From positions 46,531-110,530 of the forward strand of contig JBMOOG010000013.1 of the NCBI GenBank assembly GCA_049324535.1: a DNA stretch of 64,000 nucleotides. Direction: 5' to 3'. Positions 34,113 to 42,734 of the stretch are shown here, piece after piece (position 1 is the stretch's first letter; every line of letters begins with the position of its first letter). A program made the translations under genes and the position numbers. Source of the DNA: JBMOOG01 sp049324535 (GTDB lineage: Bacteria > Pseudomonadota > Alphaproteobacteria > Rhodobacterales > Rhodobacteraceae). The notes beneath the pieces are model-generated. The model did not search any database, had not been told where the DNA came from, and was given only the letters and a program-made list of their open reading frames with translations.

Positions 34113-34745
34113 ATGCAGAAGGACGCCTACACGCTGATCCTCGAGGCGATCGACGCGGGGGTCTACCGTCCGGGCGACCGGCTGGTCGAGTCCGAGCTTG
34201 CGGACCGTTTCGGCGTGTCGCGCACCCCGGTGCGCGAGGCGCTGCAGAGGCTCGAGACCCAGTCGATGCTGACCCGCGACGGCCGCAGCCTGATCGTGGC
34301 CTCGCTCGACCACAACCAGCTGGCCGAGCTCTATGTGGTGCGCGCCGAGCTCGAGGCGCTGGCCGTGCGCCTCGCGGCCCGCCACGCCACCCCCGAGGAG
34401 GTCCGCGTCCTGCGCCAGATGGTCGAGGACGACCGCGCCCATGTCGGCGATCCGCAGGCGCTGGCACGCTCGAACCGGCGGTTCCACAAGCAGATCCATC
34501 TGGCGTCGCACAACCGCTTCCTCGTCCAGCAGCTCGACCTCGTGCACCGGTCGATGGCGCTTCTCGCCTCGACCTCGCTGGCCGCCGAAGGGCGGGGCCA
34601 GACCGCGCTGGCCGAACACGCGGCGATCGTCGAGGCGATTGCCGCCGGCGACGGTGAGGCCGCCCAGGTCGCGCTGCGCGCCCACATCTCGAAGGCCTTC
34701 GAGACGCGGCTCAAGCTGGACGCGGCGGCGCAGCGGGGCCCGTGA
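34113..34745 (+). CDS. GntR family regulator (FadR/FCD subfamily)
   Basis: A 210-residue regulator. Residues about 1-65 form the GntR winged helix (GVYRPGDRLVESELADRFGVSRTPVREALQRLE), and about 75-200 the all-helical FCD ligand domain with metal-binding His and Asp residues (NRRFHKQIHLASHN, LAEHAAIVEAI). GGAG precedes the ATG. The last 35 bases overlap the 3' end of the opposing glycosyltransferase gene. No adjacent catabolic operon shows its target. Confidence 0.88.
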   Translation: MQKDAYTLILEAIDAGVYRPGDRLVESELADRFGVSRTPVREALQRLETQSMLTRDGRSLIVASLDHNQLAELYVVRAELEALAVRLAARHATPEEVRVLRQMVEDDRAHVGDPQALARSNRRFHKQIHLASHNRFLVQQLDLVHRSMALLASTSLAAEGRGQTALAEHAAIVEAIAAGDGEAAQVALRAHISKAFETRLKLDAAAQRGP

Positions 34746-36642
34746 ATGGTCCAGTGACCGCGGCCGGAGCCGCCGCCGGAAGGGCATCGACGGCGCCGTG
34801 GCTGGTCTTGTCCCAGTAGAAGGGGCGCGTGACCACCTCGTGCAGCGCCTTCCAGGCGGCGAGCGCAGCCAGCGGGAAGTAGACGTGGAGCGTCGGCACC
34901 CAGGGCCGCAGGTGGCGGTGATCGGGACCGCGCACCGCCCAGAGACCGACCGCGATGGCAAGGGCCTCGGAGGTCAGGAACAGCGCGGAGAGCACCGCCC
35001 CCGGCCAGCCGCCGACCCAGGGCGACAGCGGATGCGGCAGGCCGAGCGCGATCAGCCAGAACGACCAGAGCACCGGTGCAAGCAGCGCCTGCGACAGCGA
35101 GCCCAGAAAGAGCACCTGCACGGCGAGGAAGCGCCGGGGGCCGAGATCGCGCCAGAGCGCGGCCGGGTCGCGCATGTGCACGCCCCAGGTCATCGCGTAG
35201 CCCTTGATCCAGCGCGACCGCTGCCGGATCCAGGGCCAGACGCGGGCGTTCGGTTCCTCGGCGGTGACGGTGTCGATCAGTTCGGTCCGGTAGCCCGCCC
35301 GCGCCAGCCGCAGCCCCAGATCGGCGTCCTCGGTGACGTTGTGGGCATCCCAGCCGCCGAGCCGTTCCAGAATCTCGCGCCGGAAGAAGAGCGTGGTGCC
35401 GCCGAGGGGCACGACGAGGCCCAGCCGCGCCAGCCCCGGCAGCATGGCCCGGAACCAGGCGGCGTATTCCACGGTGAAGCACCGCGTGAGCCAGTTGTGG
35501 CCGGGGTTGTAGAAGTCGAGGATGCCCTGCAGGCAGGCGACATCGGGCGCGGCCGCCGCGAAATGCCGCACGACCTTGTGGATCTGGCCCGGCTCGGGCG
35601 CGTCCTCGGCGTCCCAGACCCCGACGATCCCGCCGCGGCAGAAGTTCAGCGCGTAGTTCAGCGCCCGCGGCTTGGTGCGCAGGGGGCCGTCCGGCACGAT
35701 CACCACCCGCATCCAGGCCGGCAGCCGGGCGCGGGCGAGGGCGGCGCGGGTGCGCGCGTCCTCTTCCTCGACGACGAGCAGCACCTCGAGCCGATGGCGC
35801 GGATAGGCCAGCCGCCCCAGGCGGGCGACGAGGCGCCCGGCGATGTCGCTTTCGTCGAAGAGCGGCACCATCATCGACACCATCGGCAGCGCGGTGACGG
35901 GGACCGGGTCGGGGGCCGGGGCGATGCCCGGGGCCGGTGCGCGCAGCACCGCAAGGCCGGCCAGCGCCTTGAGGAGCGTGGTCGCGACCAGCGTCACCAC
36001 GGCCCAGCCGAAGACGAGCGCGAAGGCGAGGCGCGGCGCGACCCAGACCCCGGCGGCCGCCAGCGCCAGAGCGGCCAACCCGGCCCAGGCGGCGCGCCCC
36101 GCCTTGCGCGACCGGCAGGAAAGGGCCTCGGGCACCCGGGTTTCGGCCTCGCGGATGAGGGCTGTCCGGCGCAGATCAGCCGCCGCGGCGCGGATGTCGT
36201 CTTCGGGCGCGATCGCCATGATCCAGGGGCCGCGTTCGGCCGGAAGCTGCGCGACGAGCGCGCGGAACTCGGCCGGGTGGGCGGTCGCGATGACCGTGGC
36301 GCCCCCGATCCGCCGCCACGGGATCGCCCCGTGGCGCAGCCAGAAGGCGACGCCCGGCGCATCGACGAGCCGCGAATCCGGCGGGTCCTTGCGCAGATCG
36401 GCGGCTTCGGCGCCCCAGAGGCGGCAGAGGGCGGCCAGATGGTCGCGCGGCTCGATCCAGCCGTGGGCGAGGAGCGCCGCCGCGAGCCCCGCGTCGTCGC
36501 GAGCGCCGACCGCCCGGGCGCGCAGAAGATCGCCCGGCGCGACCGCGCCCATCGCGGTCAGGATCCCGGCAAGCCCGTCGGGTGCGGCCGGGATCGCGGA
36601 TCGGGGGCGGAACTCGGGGCGCGCGAAGATGGCGGACACCAT
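34711..36642 (-). CDS. membrane glycosyltransferase family 2 with N-terminal MshEN/GspE-like domain
   Basis: A 643-residue protein. Residues about 20-165 resemble the N-terminal domain of type II secretion ATPases (GspE/MshE): helical part GLAGILTAMGAVAPGDLL, then LLAHGWIEPRDHLAALCRLWG, then a mixed region ending in VIATAHPAEF. Two membrane helices follow (about 183-235). A processive GT2 domain has EEED near 292-295, DAED at 344-347, TEDAD at 437-441 and QRSRW at 474-478, followed by several helices that probably export the product. It likely makes an exopolysaccharide or beta-glucan; the sugar is unknown. Family architecture is known in alphaproteobacteria, but regulation through the N-terminal domain is inference. 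Confidence 0.85.
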   Translation of the reverse strand: MVSAIFARPEFRPRSAIPAAPDGLAGILTAMGAVAPGDLLRARAVGARDDAGLAAALLAHGWIEPRDHLAALCRLWGAEAADLRKDPPDSRLVDAPGVAFWLRHGAIPWRRIGGATVIATAHPAEFRALVAQLPAERGPWIMAIAPEDDIRAAAADLRRTALIREAETRVPEALSCRSRKAGRAAWAGLAALALAAAGVWVAPRLAFALVFGWAVVTLVATTLLKALAGLAVLRAPAPGIAPAPDPVPVTALPMVSMMVPLFDESDIAGRLVARLGRLAYPRHRLEVLLVVEEEDARTRAALARARLPAWMRVVIVPDGPLRTKPRALNYALNFCRGGIVGVWDAEDAPEPGQIHKVVRHFAAAAPDVACLQGILDFYNPGHNWLTRCFTVEYAAWFRAMLPGLARLGLVVPLGGTTLFFRREILERLGGWDAHNVTEDADLGLRLARAGYRTELIDTVTAEEPNARVWPWIRQRSRWIKGYAMTWGVHMRDPAALWRDLGPRRFLAVQVLFLGSLSQALLAPVLWSFWLIALGLPHPLSPWVGGWPGAVLSALFLTSEALAIAVGLWAVRGPDHRHLRPWVPTLHVYFPLAALAAWKALHEVVTRPFYWDKTSHGAVDALPAAAPAAVTGPFTGPAAPPRPA

Positions 36643-36753
36643 CGGCTGAGGTGGATCGGGCGTGCGGCCAGCCTGGCGCTCTCATGCTTAATAGCCGGTT
36701 AACCGTGGCGGGGCCCCGGCCGACCGGCGTCGCGCCGCAGCGCGTGCGGGGGC

Positions 36754-37368
36754 TCAGGCCGGGGGCACGAAGGGCTGCGCGATCGCACGGAAGACGGCCA
36801 GCGCTTCCATCCCGGCGGCGCGTGCGGAGAGGCGCGGCCAGAGGCCGGGATCGAAGACCGCGGGATGCGCCTCGCGGATGAAGCGGAGGGCGCAGGCCAG
36901 CGCGATGTCGTCGTGGCCGAGGGTCGCGCCCCAGAAGGGACCGGGCCCCTCGGCCTCGGCCTCGAGCGCGTCGAGCACCGACCCGATCTGGAGACGGCAG
37001 CGCGCGTCCCAGAGGTCGGAGGGTTCGGTGTGCAGGCGGCGCTCGTAGAAAAGGCTCACGGCCTTTTCCGCGGCGCCGCAGGCGAGCGCTGCCCGGCGCA
37101 GCGCGCGCGCCCGCGCAAGGCCGGCGCGCGGGAAAAGCGGCGTCTCGGCCAGCCCGTCGAGGTGGTCGAGCATCATGTGGCTGTCGGTCAGCACAAGACC
37201 CCCGTCGAGCACCAGCGTCGGCACCCGCATCAGCGGATTGAGCGCCCGGATCGCCTCGGCGTCGCCGAAGACCGACCAGGGCCGGTGTTCGAACGGTATC
37301 CCGTAGAGGCGCAGCGCGATGCCCACGCGACGCACGAACGGGCTGTCGTATTGTCCGATGAGGATCAT
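36754..37368 (-). CDS. glutathione S-transferase-like protein
   Basis: A 204-residue GST fold: an N-terminal thioredoxin-like domain starting MILIGQYDSPFVRRVGIAL, where Ser9 is in the position of the catalytic residue, cis-Pro in MRVPTLVLDGG, and an all-helical C-terminal domain. The substrate is unknown. The ATG overlaps the stop of the diheme cytochrome gene (bases 37365-37368), so the two are translationally coupled, an uncommon pairing. Ends with a proline-rich VPPA. Confidence 0.82.
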   Translation of the reverse strand: MILIGQYDSPFVRRVGIALRLYGIPFEHRPWSVFGDAEAIRALNPLMRVPTLVLDGGLVLTDSHMMLDHLDGLAETPLFPRAGLARARALRRAALACGAAEKAVSLFYERRLHTEPSDLWDARCRLQIGSVLDALEAEAEGPGPFWGATLGHDDIALACALRFIREAHPAVFDPGLWPRLSARAAGMEALAVFRAIAQPFVPPA

Positions 37369-38255
37369 TCGACGGGCGGCACCTTGCCGAGATAGGCCGC
37401 GATGGCGGCCCGGTCCGAGGCGGACAAATGGCCGAGGTTGGCAATCACCTCGGCCATGAGACCGCCGGCGCTGTCGTAGTCGGGGGTGAAGCCCGAGGTC
37501 AGGTATTCGGTGATCTCGGCGTCGGACCAGTTCAGCTTGCCGGGCGTGATGTTCGGCACCGTGCCCTTGCCCGACGGGTTCGGCGCGCCGCCGAGCCAGC
37601 GCGACCGGTCCATGGCCCCGAGCGCGGTGCGCGGCGTGTGGCATTCGCCGCAATGGGTCAGCGCCTCGGCCAGGTAGCGGCCGCGCAGTTCGGTGCTGGT
37701 CAGCTCGCCGCCGACCATCCAGCCCTCGCGCAGATAGAGGAGCTTCCAGAGCCCGACGCCCCGGCGGATGTTGAAGGGAAAGGGGATGTCCGAGGCCGGA
37801 GCCGGCTCGGCCACGGCCGGCAGCGTGGCGAGGAAGGCGCGCAGGTCCACGATGTCCTGAAGCGTGGCGTGGGTGTAGCTCGCGTAGGGAAACACCGGGT
37901 AGAGGTGCCGGCCGTCCTTCGACACGCCGTATTTCATCGCGTTCGCAAGATCGAGCGCCGTCCAGGCGCCGATGCCCGCCATGGGGTCGTTCGAGATGTT
38001 CGGGGCGGTGAAGGTGCCGAAGGGCGAGGGGAAGGTCTGCCCGCCGGCGAGCCTGAGCTGGTCGGTCCCGGTCGCGCCCGGCGCCATGTGGCACGAGGCG
38101 CAGCCCGCGGCCCAGAACACCCGCTCGCCATTCGCGAGATTCGGGCTCAGGCCCGTCAGCGCGTCCGGGGCAAGATGGCGCGGCTGGGTCGCGATCCAGA
38201 AGATGCCGAAGCCGAGAAGGGCAAGGATGCCGGTAAGAATGATCGCGCGCCGCAC
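37365..38255 (-). CDS. membrane-anchored diheme cytochrome c
   Basis: A 296-residue periplasmic electron carrier. One N-terminal hydrophobic segment (AIILTGILALLGFGIFWIA) acts as anchor or signal. Heme site 1 is Cys52-x2-Cys55-His56 (CASCH) and heme site 2 is Cys202-x2-Cys205-His206 (CGECH). The two cytochrome domains show GTFTAPNIS and GTVPNITP methionine/proline regions. It resembles the diheme cytochromes that accept electrons from periplasmic dehydrogenases. No partner dehydrogenase is adjacent; only a GST gene follows. Confidence 0.88.
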   Translation of the reverse strand: MRRAIILTGILALLGFGIFWIATQPRHLAPDALTGLSPNLANGERVFWAAGCASCHMAPGATGTDQLRLAGGQTFPSPFGTFTAPNISNDPMAGIGAWTALDLANAMKYGVSKDGRHLYPVFPYASYTHATLQDIVDLRAFLATLPAVAEPAPASDIPFPFNIRRGVGLWKLLYLREGWMVGGELTSTELRGRYLAEALTHCGECHTPRTALGAMDRSRWLGGAPNPSGKGTVPNITPGKLNWSDAEITEYLTSGFTPDYDSAGGLMAEVIANLGHLSASDRAAIAAYLGKVPPVE

Positions 38256-38322
38256 CCGCCGCCTCCCGTCGATGGGCCGGGGCCGCCTTCGGACGCCCCC
38301 GGCTGAATCCTGTCCGCGAGGC

Positions 38323-38787
38323 TCACTCTGAGGCGCGATACTCCTTGTGGCAAGCCGCGCAGGCGCCGCCGAGATCCTTCATCGCCCCCTGAAGGGCGGC
38401 CAGATCGGTGCCGGCCGCCTTCTGCATCGCGACCGCCGCGGTCTTCAGCGCCTGCATCTTGTCGCCGAAGGTCGAGCCATCGGCCCAGATCGCGGCGAGG
38501 GACTTGGAGCTCATGTCCGATTCGTCGTCCGATCCCTTGGGCCAGAGCATCGACATGTCGAGACTGGCCGCCGCCGCGATGTTGTCGGCGGCTGTCTTGG
38601 CGGCGGTGGCGTCGTAGGCCATCTTGCCCTGGGCCATTCCGCCCAGAGTGCCGACGTTCATCGCCAGATAGGCCATGATGCCCTGGCGCGCGGTGATCGG
38701 CATGTCGTAGGGTCCGCCGTCCTCGGCCGTGGCCGCCGTCGTGAAGGCCAGCCCGGTCACGGTCGCGGCAATGGTCAGAAGTCGCAT
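38323..38787 (-). CDS. cytochrome c'
   Basis: A 154-residue periplasmic four-helix-bundle cytochrome. A signal peptide (MRLLTIAATVTGLAFTTAATA) is followed by the mature protein and a C-terminal heme site Cys143-x2-Cys146-His147 (GACAACHKEYR), the position typical of cytochrome c'. These proteins bind nitric oxide and may protect against it. It is separated by 67 bases from the diheme cytochrome and is divergent from a LysR regulator. Confidence 0.9.
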   Translation of the reverse strand: MRLLTIAATVTGLAFTTAATAEDGGPYDMPITARQGIMAYLAMNVGTLGGMAQGKMAYDATAAKTAADNIAAAASLDMSMLWPKGSDDESDMSSKSLAAIWADGSTFGDKMQALKTAAVAMQKAAGTDLAALQGAMKDLGGACAACHKEYRASE

Positions 38788-38863
38788 CGTTGTCTCCCTG
38801 CGGTTTGCACTGTCGAAAAGTGTATCTGTGAACGGAAGCGGGACCAGATAGAATTTTCGCGTG

Positions 38864-38874
38864 GTCACGGTGAC
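38864..38874 (+). promoter_or_regulatory. short palindrome between cytochrome c' and lysR
   Basis: GTCAC-G-GTGAC, a perfect 5-bp inverted repeat, located 36 bases before the LysR start and 76 bases upstream of the cytochrome c' start. LysR regulators often bind short palindromes in divergent regions. A short GC-rich palindrome can also occur by chance. Confidence 0.3.
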
Positions 38875-38910
38875 TTTATGCACAGGGTCCGACAGCGGGA
38901 GATTCGGCCG

Positions 38911-39759
38911 ATGGGTCGCGAGAACTGGGATGACCTGCGCTACGTGCTGGCGGTGGCGGACCTCGGTTCGGTCAGCGCCGCGGCGCGGGCGCTCGGGGTC
39001 AATCACGCCACGGTGCTGCGGCGGATCGCCGCCTTCGAGCAGAGGGCCGGAGCGCCGGTCTTCGACCACACGGCGCGGGGCTATGCGGTGCCGGCCGACC
39101 GGCGGGCGGTGATCGAGGCCGCGCGCGAGGTGGACCGCGCCGCGCAGGGCGTCTGGCGGCTGATGCGGGGGATCGGCGCGCCGGTTTCGGGCGAGGTGCG
39201 GGTGACCTCGACGGATTCGCTCTGCCTGAAGGTGCTTCCCGACATTGCGGCCGAGCTGCGCGCATCGGCGCCGGAACTGGTGCTCGCCGTCTCGTGCACC
39301 AATGCCCACCTCGACCTCGGCCGGGTCCATGCCGATGTCGCGATCCGGCCGGCGATGGCGCTCTCCGAGGATCTGGTGGGCGAGCGGGCCGGCACGATGC
39401 GCTTTGCCGCCTACGGTCCCGCGACCGGCGGGGCCGCGGCGCTCCCTTGGCTCGGGATGCTGGGCGCGCTCGCGCGGTCGGATGCGGCGCGCTGGCTCGC
39501 GTCCCGGGACGAGCCGGTCGTCGGCGGCGCCGACAGCTTCGTCGTGCTGGCCGAGATGGTGGCGCGTGGCCAGGGCCGCGCGGTCCTGCCGCGCTTTCTC
39601 GGCGCGGACGACCCGAGGCTGATCGAGCTGGACGGCGCGGACCCGGCGTTGGCGGTGCCGATCTGGGTCGCCTCGCATCCCGATCTGGCCGAGGTTCCGC
39701 GCATCGCGCGGGTGCGGGCACTCCTTGCGGCCGCGATCGCCCGGCGCTTTGCCGACTAG
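38911..39759 (+). CDS. LysR family transcriptional regulator
   Basis: A 282-residue regulator. The N-terminal HTH (NWDDLRYVLAVADLGSVSAAARALGVNHATVLRRIAAFE pattern) and a C-terminal substrate-binding domain shorter than usual are visible. GGGAGA at 38897-38902 supports the start at 38911 over an ATG 33 bases upstream. It is divergent from cytochrome c', a likely target. Its TAG stop lies in a CTAG shared with the opposing small gene at 39756. Confidence 0.85.
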   Translation: MGRENWDDLRYVLAVADLGSVSAAARALGVNHATVLRRIAAFEQRAGAPVFDHTARGYAVPADRRAVIEAAREVDRAAQGVWRLMRGIGAPVSGEVRVTSTDSLCLKVLPDIAAELRASAPELVLAVSCTNAHLDLGRVHADVAIRPAMALSEDLVGERAGTMRFAAYGPATGGAAALPWLGMLGALARSDAARWLASRDEPVVGGADSFVVLAEMVARGQGRAVLPRFLGADDPRLIELDGADPALAVPIWVASHPDLAEVPRIARVRALLAAAIARRFAD

Positions 39760-39929
39760 GGGCGGGCGCCCCTGACCGGGACGGTCAGCGCGTCGGGCCA
39801 CCAGCCGAGCCACTGGATCCCCGCGATCGCCAGCACCGCCGCGAGCGCGGCCAGCCCGATCAGCACCCGGCGCTCGGACGGAGGGTGGCGCGCCCATTGC
39901 GCCAAGCGCAACAGCCAGCGCGGGTTCAT
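39756..39929 (-). CDS. 57-residue single-helix membrane protein coupled to hpt
   Basis: A short gene: MNPRWLLRLAQWARHPP, then SERRVLIGLAALAAVLAIAG forming one membrane helix, then IQWLGWWPDAL. Its ATG overlaps the hpt stop as ATGA, and its TAG stop overlaps the LysR stop on the other strand within CTAG. The tight coupling, strongly biased codons and a clear basic-hydrophobic-aromatic plan argue that it is a real gene. No known domain. A similar tryptophan-rich protein downstream of hpt is plausible in relatives but was not checked. Confidence 0.65.
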   Translation of the reverse strand: MNPRWLLRLAQWARHPPSERRVLIGLAALAAVLAIAGIQWLGWWPDALTVPVRGARP

Positions 39930-40465
39930 CCGGTGAACCGGACCTTGCCGATGTAGGGCAGGTTGCGGTTGCGCTGCGCGAAGTCGATGCCGTAACCCAC
40001 GACGAATTCGTCGGGAATCGCGAACCCGGTCCAGGTCGCCCGGACCTCGACCTCGCGGCGCGACGGCTTGTCGAGCAGCGCGCAGCTTTCGAGCCGCCGC
40101 GGCCCGCGCGTCGCCAGAAGCCGCAGCACCGCCGCCAGCGTATGCCCGGTGTCGACGATGTCCTCGACCACCAGCACGTCGCGGCCGTGGATGTCGCCGC
40201 GCAGGTCCTTCAGCACCCGCACCTCGCGGCTCGATTCCATCGCGTCGCCATAGCTCGACACCTCGAGGAAATCGACCTCGACCGGCAGATCGAGTTCGCG
40301 CACCAGATCGGCGATGAACACGAAGGATCCGCGCAGGAGCCCGACCACCACCAGCTTGTCGGTCCCCGCGAAGGCCGTGGCGATCTCGGCCGCCAGCCCC
40401 TCGACCCGGGCGGCGATGGCCTTGGCCGAAATCAGCTGGTCGATGACATAGGGCCTCTGTGGCAT
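39926..40465 (-). CDS. hpt: hypoxanthine phosphoribosyltransferase
   Basis: A 179-residue purine salvage enzyme that makes IMP (and often GMP) from base and PRPP. The PRPP motif VVEDIVDTG is at 99-107, the flexible-loop region YGDAMESS at 72-79 and the ending PDEFVVGYGIDF is the base-binding segment. AAGGGGA just upstream supports the ATG at 40465; an ATG five codons earlier lacks it. The next gene (57 residues) is coupled by ATGA. Confidence 0.94.
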   Translation of the reverse strand: MPQRPYVIDQLISAKAIAARVEGLAAEIATAFAGTDKLVVVGLLRGSFVFIADLVRELDLPVEVDFLEVSSYGDAMESSREVRVLKDLRGDIHGRDVLVVEDIVDTGHTLAAVLRLLATRGPRRLESCALLDKPSRREVEVRATWTGFAIPDEFVVGYGIDFAQRNRNLPYIGKVRFTG

Positions 40466-40540
40466 GGCGTCCCCTTGCATTTGCCGCCCCTTTCTATGAC
40501 ATGGCCGGTCACGAGCACCAAGCGCAGAGGCAGGGGGGAC

Positions 40541-41014
40541 ATGCCGAAGCATTCCGAAAACCGGGTGATGCCCTACACGGCGCAGCAGATGTATGATCTG
40601 GTGGCCGATGTCGCCCGCTATCCCGAATTCCTGCCGTGGACGGCGGCGGCGCGCATCCGGTCGCGCATCCCGGTCTCGGACGGGTCCGAGGTGATGGAGG
40701 CCGATCTCGTCATCTCGTTCAAGGTGTTCCGCGAACGCTTCGGCAGCCGGGTCACGCTCTGGCCGGCCGAGCGGCGCATCCGCACCGAGTATCTCGACGG
40801 CCCGTTCCGCTACATGCATTCGACCTGGGACTTCGCCGACCGCCCCGAAGGCGGCTGCGAGGTGCGCTTCGACGTGGATTTCGAGTTCCGCAACGCGATC
40901 CTTCAGAAGATCATCGGGGTCGTGTTCGACGAGGCCATGCGCCGCGTCGTGCGCGCCTTCGAGGCGCGCGCCGTGCAGCTCTACGGACCGGGGGATCCGG
41001 CCGTCGGTCGCTGA
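40541..41014 (+). CDS. Coq10/RatA-like ubiquinone-binding SRPBCC protein
   Basis: A 157-residue START-domain protein of the Coq10/RatA group. The N-terminal segment YTAQQMYDLVADVARYPEFLPW is diagnostic, with FRYMHSTWDF and the C-terminal helix IGVVFDEAMRRVVRAFEARA. In mitochondria and alphaproteobacteria it delivers coenzyme Q to respiration; the RatA toxin label used by automated annotation is less likely here. AGGGGGG lies just upstream. It is divergent from hpt. Confidence 0.88.
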   Translation: MPKHSENRVMPYTAQQMYDLVADVARYPEFLPWTAAARIRSRIPVSDGSEVMEADLVISFKVFRERFGSRVTLWPAERRIRTEYLDGPFRYMHSTWDFADRPEGGCEVRFDVDFEFRNAILQKIIGVVFDEAMRRVVRAFEARAVQLYGPGDPAVGR

Positions 41015-41077
41015 CGCGACGGAATCCGGCGCCCGCCCCGTATCGGGCTGCACGGGGGCACGTGCGGAGGTTGCGAC

Positions 41078-41986
41078 ATGAAGGGTTTCACGACGATTGC
41101 GGCGGCGCTGACACTGGCTGCGGGGCTCTCGACCGGGGGTCCGGGTGCGGCGCGGGCCGCGGACCTGCAACGGGTCGATCTGCCCGACGGGCGCTATTAT
41201 CTGGTGGCGGTGCCGCGTGGCGTGCGGACCCCGCCGGCGGTGGTCGGGCTGCACGGGGGTGGCGGCAATCCCGCCCAGTTCGCGCAGGCGAGCGGCCTGG
41301 CCGACGCGGCGCTCAGGCGCGGATACGCTGTCGTCCTGCCGGCGGGAACCGCGGGGCGGGCCGGCGGCCGGCTTCTGGTCTGGAACGGGTTCTACTGCTG
41401 CGGCCACGCCCCGGCCGACGGCGTCGATGACGTGGGCTTCCTCGACCGGGTGATCGCCGATGCGACGCGGCGGTTCACGCTCGATCCCGACCGGGTGTTC
41501 ATGACCGGCATGTCGAACGGCGGCATCATGACCGAGACCTACGCGGCGCTGCGGCCCGGAACGCTGCGGGCCGCCGCCTCGGTGGCCGGGCCCTTCGATG
41601 CGCTGCACATCGTGCCGAAGGGGCCGGTGCCGGTCCTGCACATGCACGGGACCGCCGACGATCACGTGCCCTACGAAGGCGGCCGGGGCGAGAAGTCCTA
41701 TGTCCAGACGGACTTCGCGCCGGTCTCCGCGGTGGTCGAGGCGTTCCGCCGCGCCGCAAGGCAGCCGCTGACCGAGACCCGCACGACGATCGACCCCGCC
41801 GACGACGGCATGACCACGCTGCGCACCACATGGGCCGGGCCCGGCGGGCGCCCGCAGGTCGTGCTCTACACGATCGAGGGTGGCGGCCATGTCTGGCCGG
41901 GCGGCCCGAAGGGCAGCCGCAAGGGCGCCACCCGCGACGTCAGCGCCAACGCGGCCGTGCTCGACTTCTTCGCGGCCTGGCGCTGA
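41078..41986 (+). CDS. secreted PHB-depolymerase-like esterase (LpqC family)
   Basis: A 302-residue alpha/beta hydrolase. A signal peptide (MKGFTTIAAALTLAAGLSTGG ending near ARA-AD at residue 29) targets it to the periplasm. The nucleophile is Ser146 in GMSNGG, the acid is Asp194 or Asp195 in HGTADDHVPY and the histidine is His271 in GGGHVWPG; the oxyanion region is LHGGGGNP. Family members act on feruloyl, acetyl or polyhydroxyalkanoate esters. Substrate unknown. Placed 63 bases after the Coq10-like gene. Confidence 0.86.
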   Translation: MKGFTTIAAALTLAAGLSTGGPGAARAADLQRVDLPDGRYYLVAVPRGVRTPPAVVGLHGGGGNPAQFAQASGLADAALRRGYAVVLPAGTAGRAGGRLLVWNGFYCCGHAPADGVDDVGFLDRVIADATRRFTLDPDRVFMTGMSNGGIMTETYAALRPGTLRAAASVAGPFDALHIVPKGPVPVLHMHGTADDHVPYEGGRGEKSYVQTDFAPVSAVVEAFRRAARQPLTETRTTIDPADDGMTTLRTTWAGPGGRPQVVLYTIEGGGHVWPGGPKGSRKGATRDVSANAAVLDFFAAWR

Positions 41987-41999
41987 GCCGTCCGGCCGG

Positions 42000-42695
42000 T
42001 CAGTCGGCCAGCCGCACGTCGGCCCAGACGGGCAGATGATCGGAGGCCAGCCGCGACGCGGGCGTGCGCGAGACGCCCGCGTCGCGCAGGTGCAGCCCGT
42101 GCGAGAGCGCGATGCGGTCGAGGGCGGCGATGGGGCGCGAGGCGTGGAACGACAGGCCGGGCGCGTGCACGTGGAAGGCATCGGCCAGGGGTTCCATGCC
42201 GCCGGTGGGCGACCATTCGTTGAAGTCGCCGAGGATCGCCGTGGGCATCTCGCTTCGCCCGGCCATGCGGTCGCGGATGGCGCGCAGCTGCATCTGCCGA
42301 TGGCGGCGCACGAGTCCGAGGTGCACGGCGACCATCCGCAGCGGACCGGACTCGAGCCGCAGCTCGGCCATCACCGCGCCGCGCGGCTCCAGCCCCGGCA
42401 GGTCGAAGCCCTCGACATGGGCGATCTCGATGCCGGAGCGCACCAGGATCGTCTGCCCATGCCAGCCGAGGCTCGGCCCGTCGTCGGGGCGGGGAAGGGG
42501 CGTGAAGTCGGTCCCTGTCAGGATCAGGTCGCGCGGGAGAGCGGCCGGGCGCGGCCCCAGCCGGCGGTCCACCTCCTGCAGCGCCATGACATCGGCGCCC
42601 ACCGCGTTGATGGCATCGACGATCCGCCCAGGCAGCCGCTTGCCGTCGGTGCCGACGCATTTGTGGATGTTGTAGCTGGCGATGCGCAGGGTCAT
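42000..42695 (-). CDS. endonuclease/exonuclease/phosphatase family protein
   Basis: A 231-residue DNase I-like fold. The N-terminal SYNIHKCVGTDG, the metal-binding ALQEVDRR, the catalytic AILGDFNEWS and the terminal ASDHLPVWADV form the complete set of acidic, Asn and His residues. It could act on nucleic acids or on phospholipid/inositol phosphates; no signal peptide is seen, although similar proteins are membrane-linked in some species. It converges with the esterase. Confidence 0.86.
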   Translation of the reverse strand: MTLRIASYNIHKCVGTDGKRLPGRIVDAINAVGADVMALQEVDRRLGPRPAALPRDLILTGTDFTPLPRPDDGPSLGWHGQTILVRSGIEIAHVEGFDLPGLEPRGAVMAELRLESGPLRMVAVHLGLVRRHRQMQLRAIRDRMAGRSEMPTAILGDFNEWSPTGGMEPLADAFHVHAPGLSFHASRPIAALDRIALSHGLHLRDAGVSRTPASRLASDHLPVWADVRLAD

Positions 42696-42734
42696 GGCAA
42701 TCGTCTGGCGGGGCCGGGCACGGCTGGCAAGGGT

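Noticed and set aside
40541..41014. RatA toxin of a toxin-antitoxin system
   Set aside because: The gene has no antitoxin partner, and the sequence fits the Coq10 ubiquinone-binding group of respiratory proteins.
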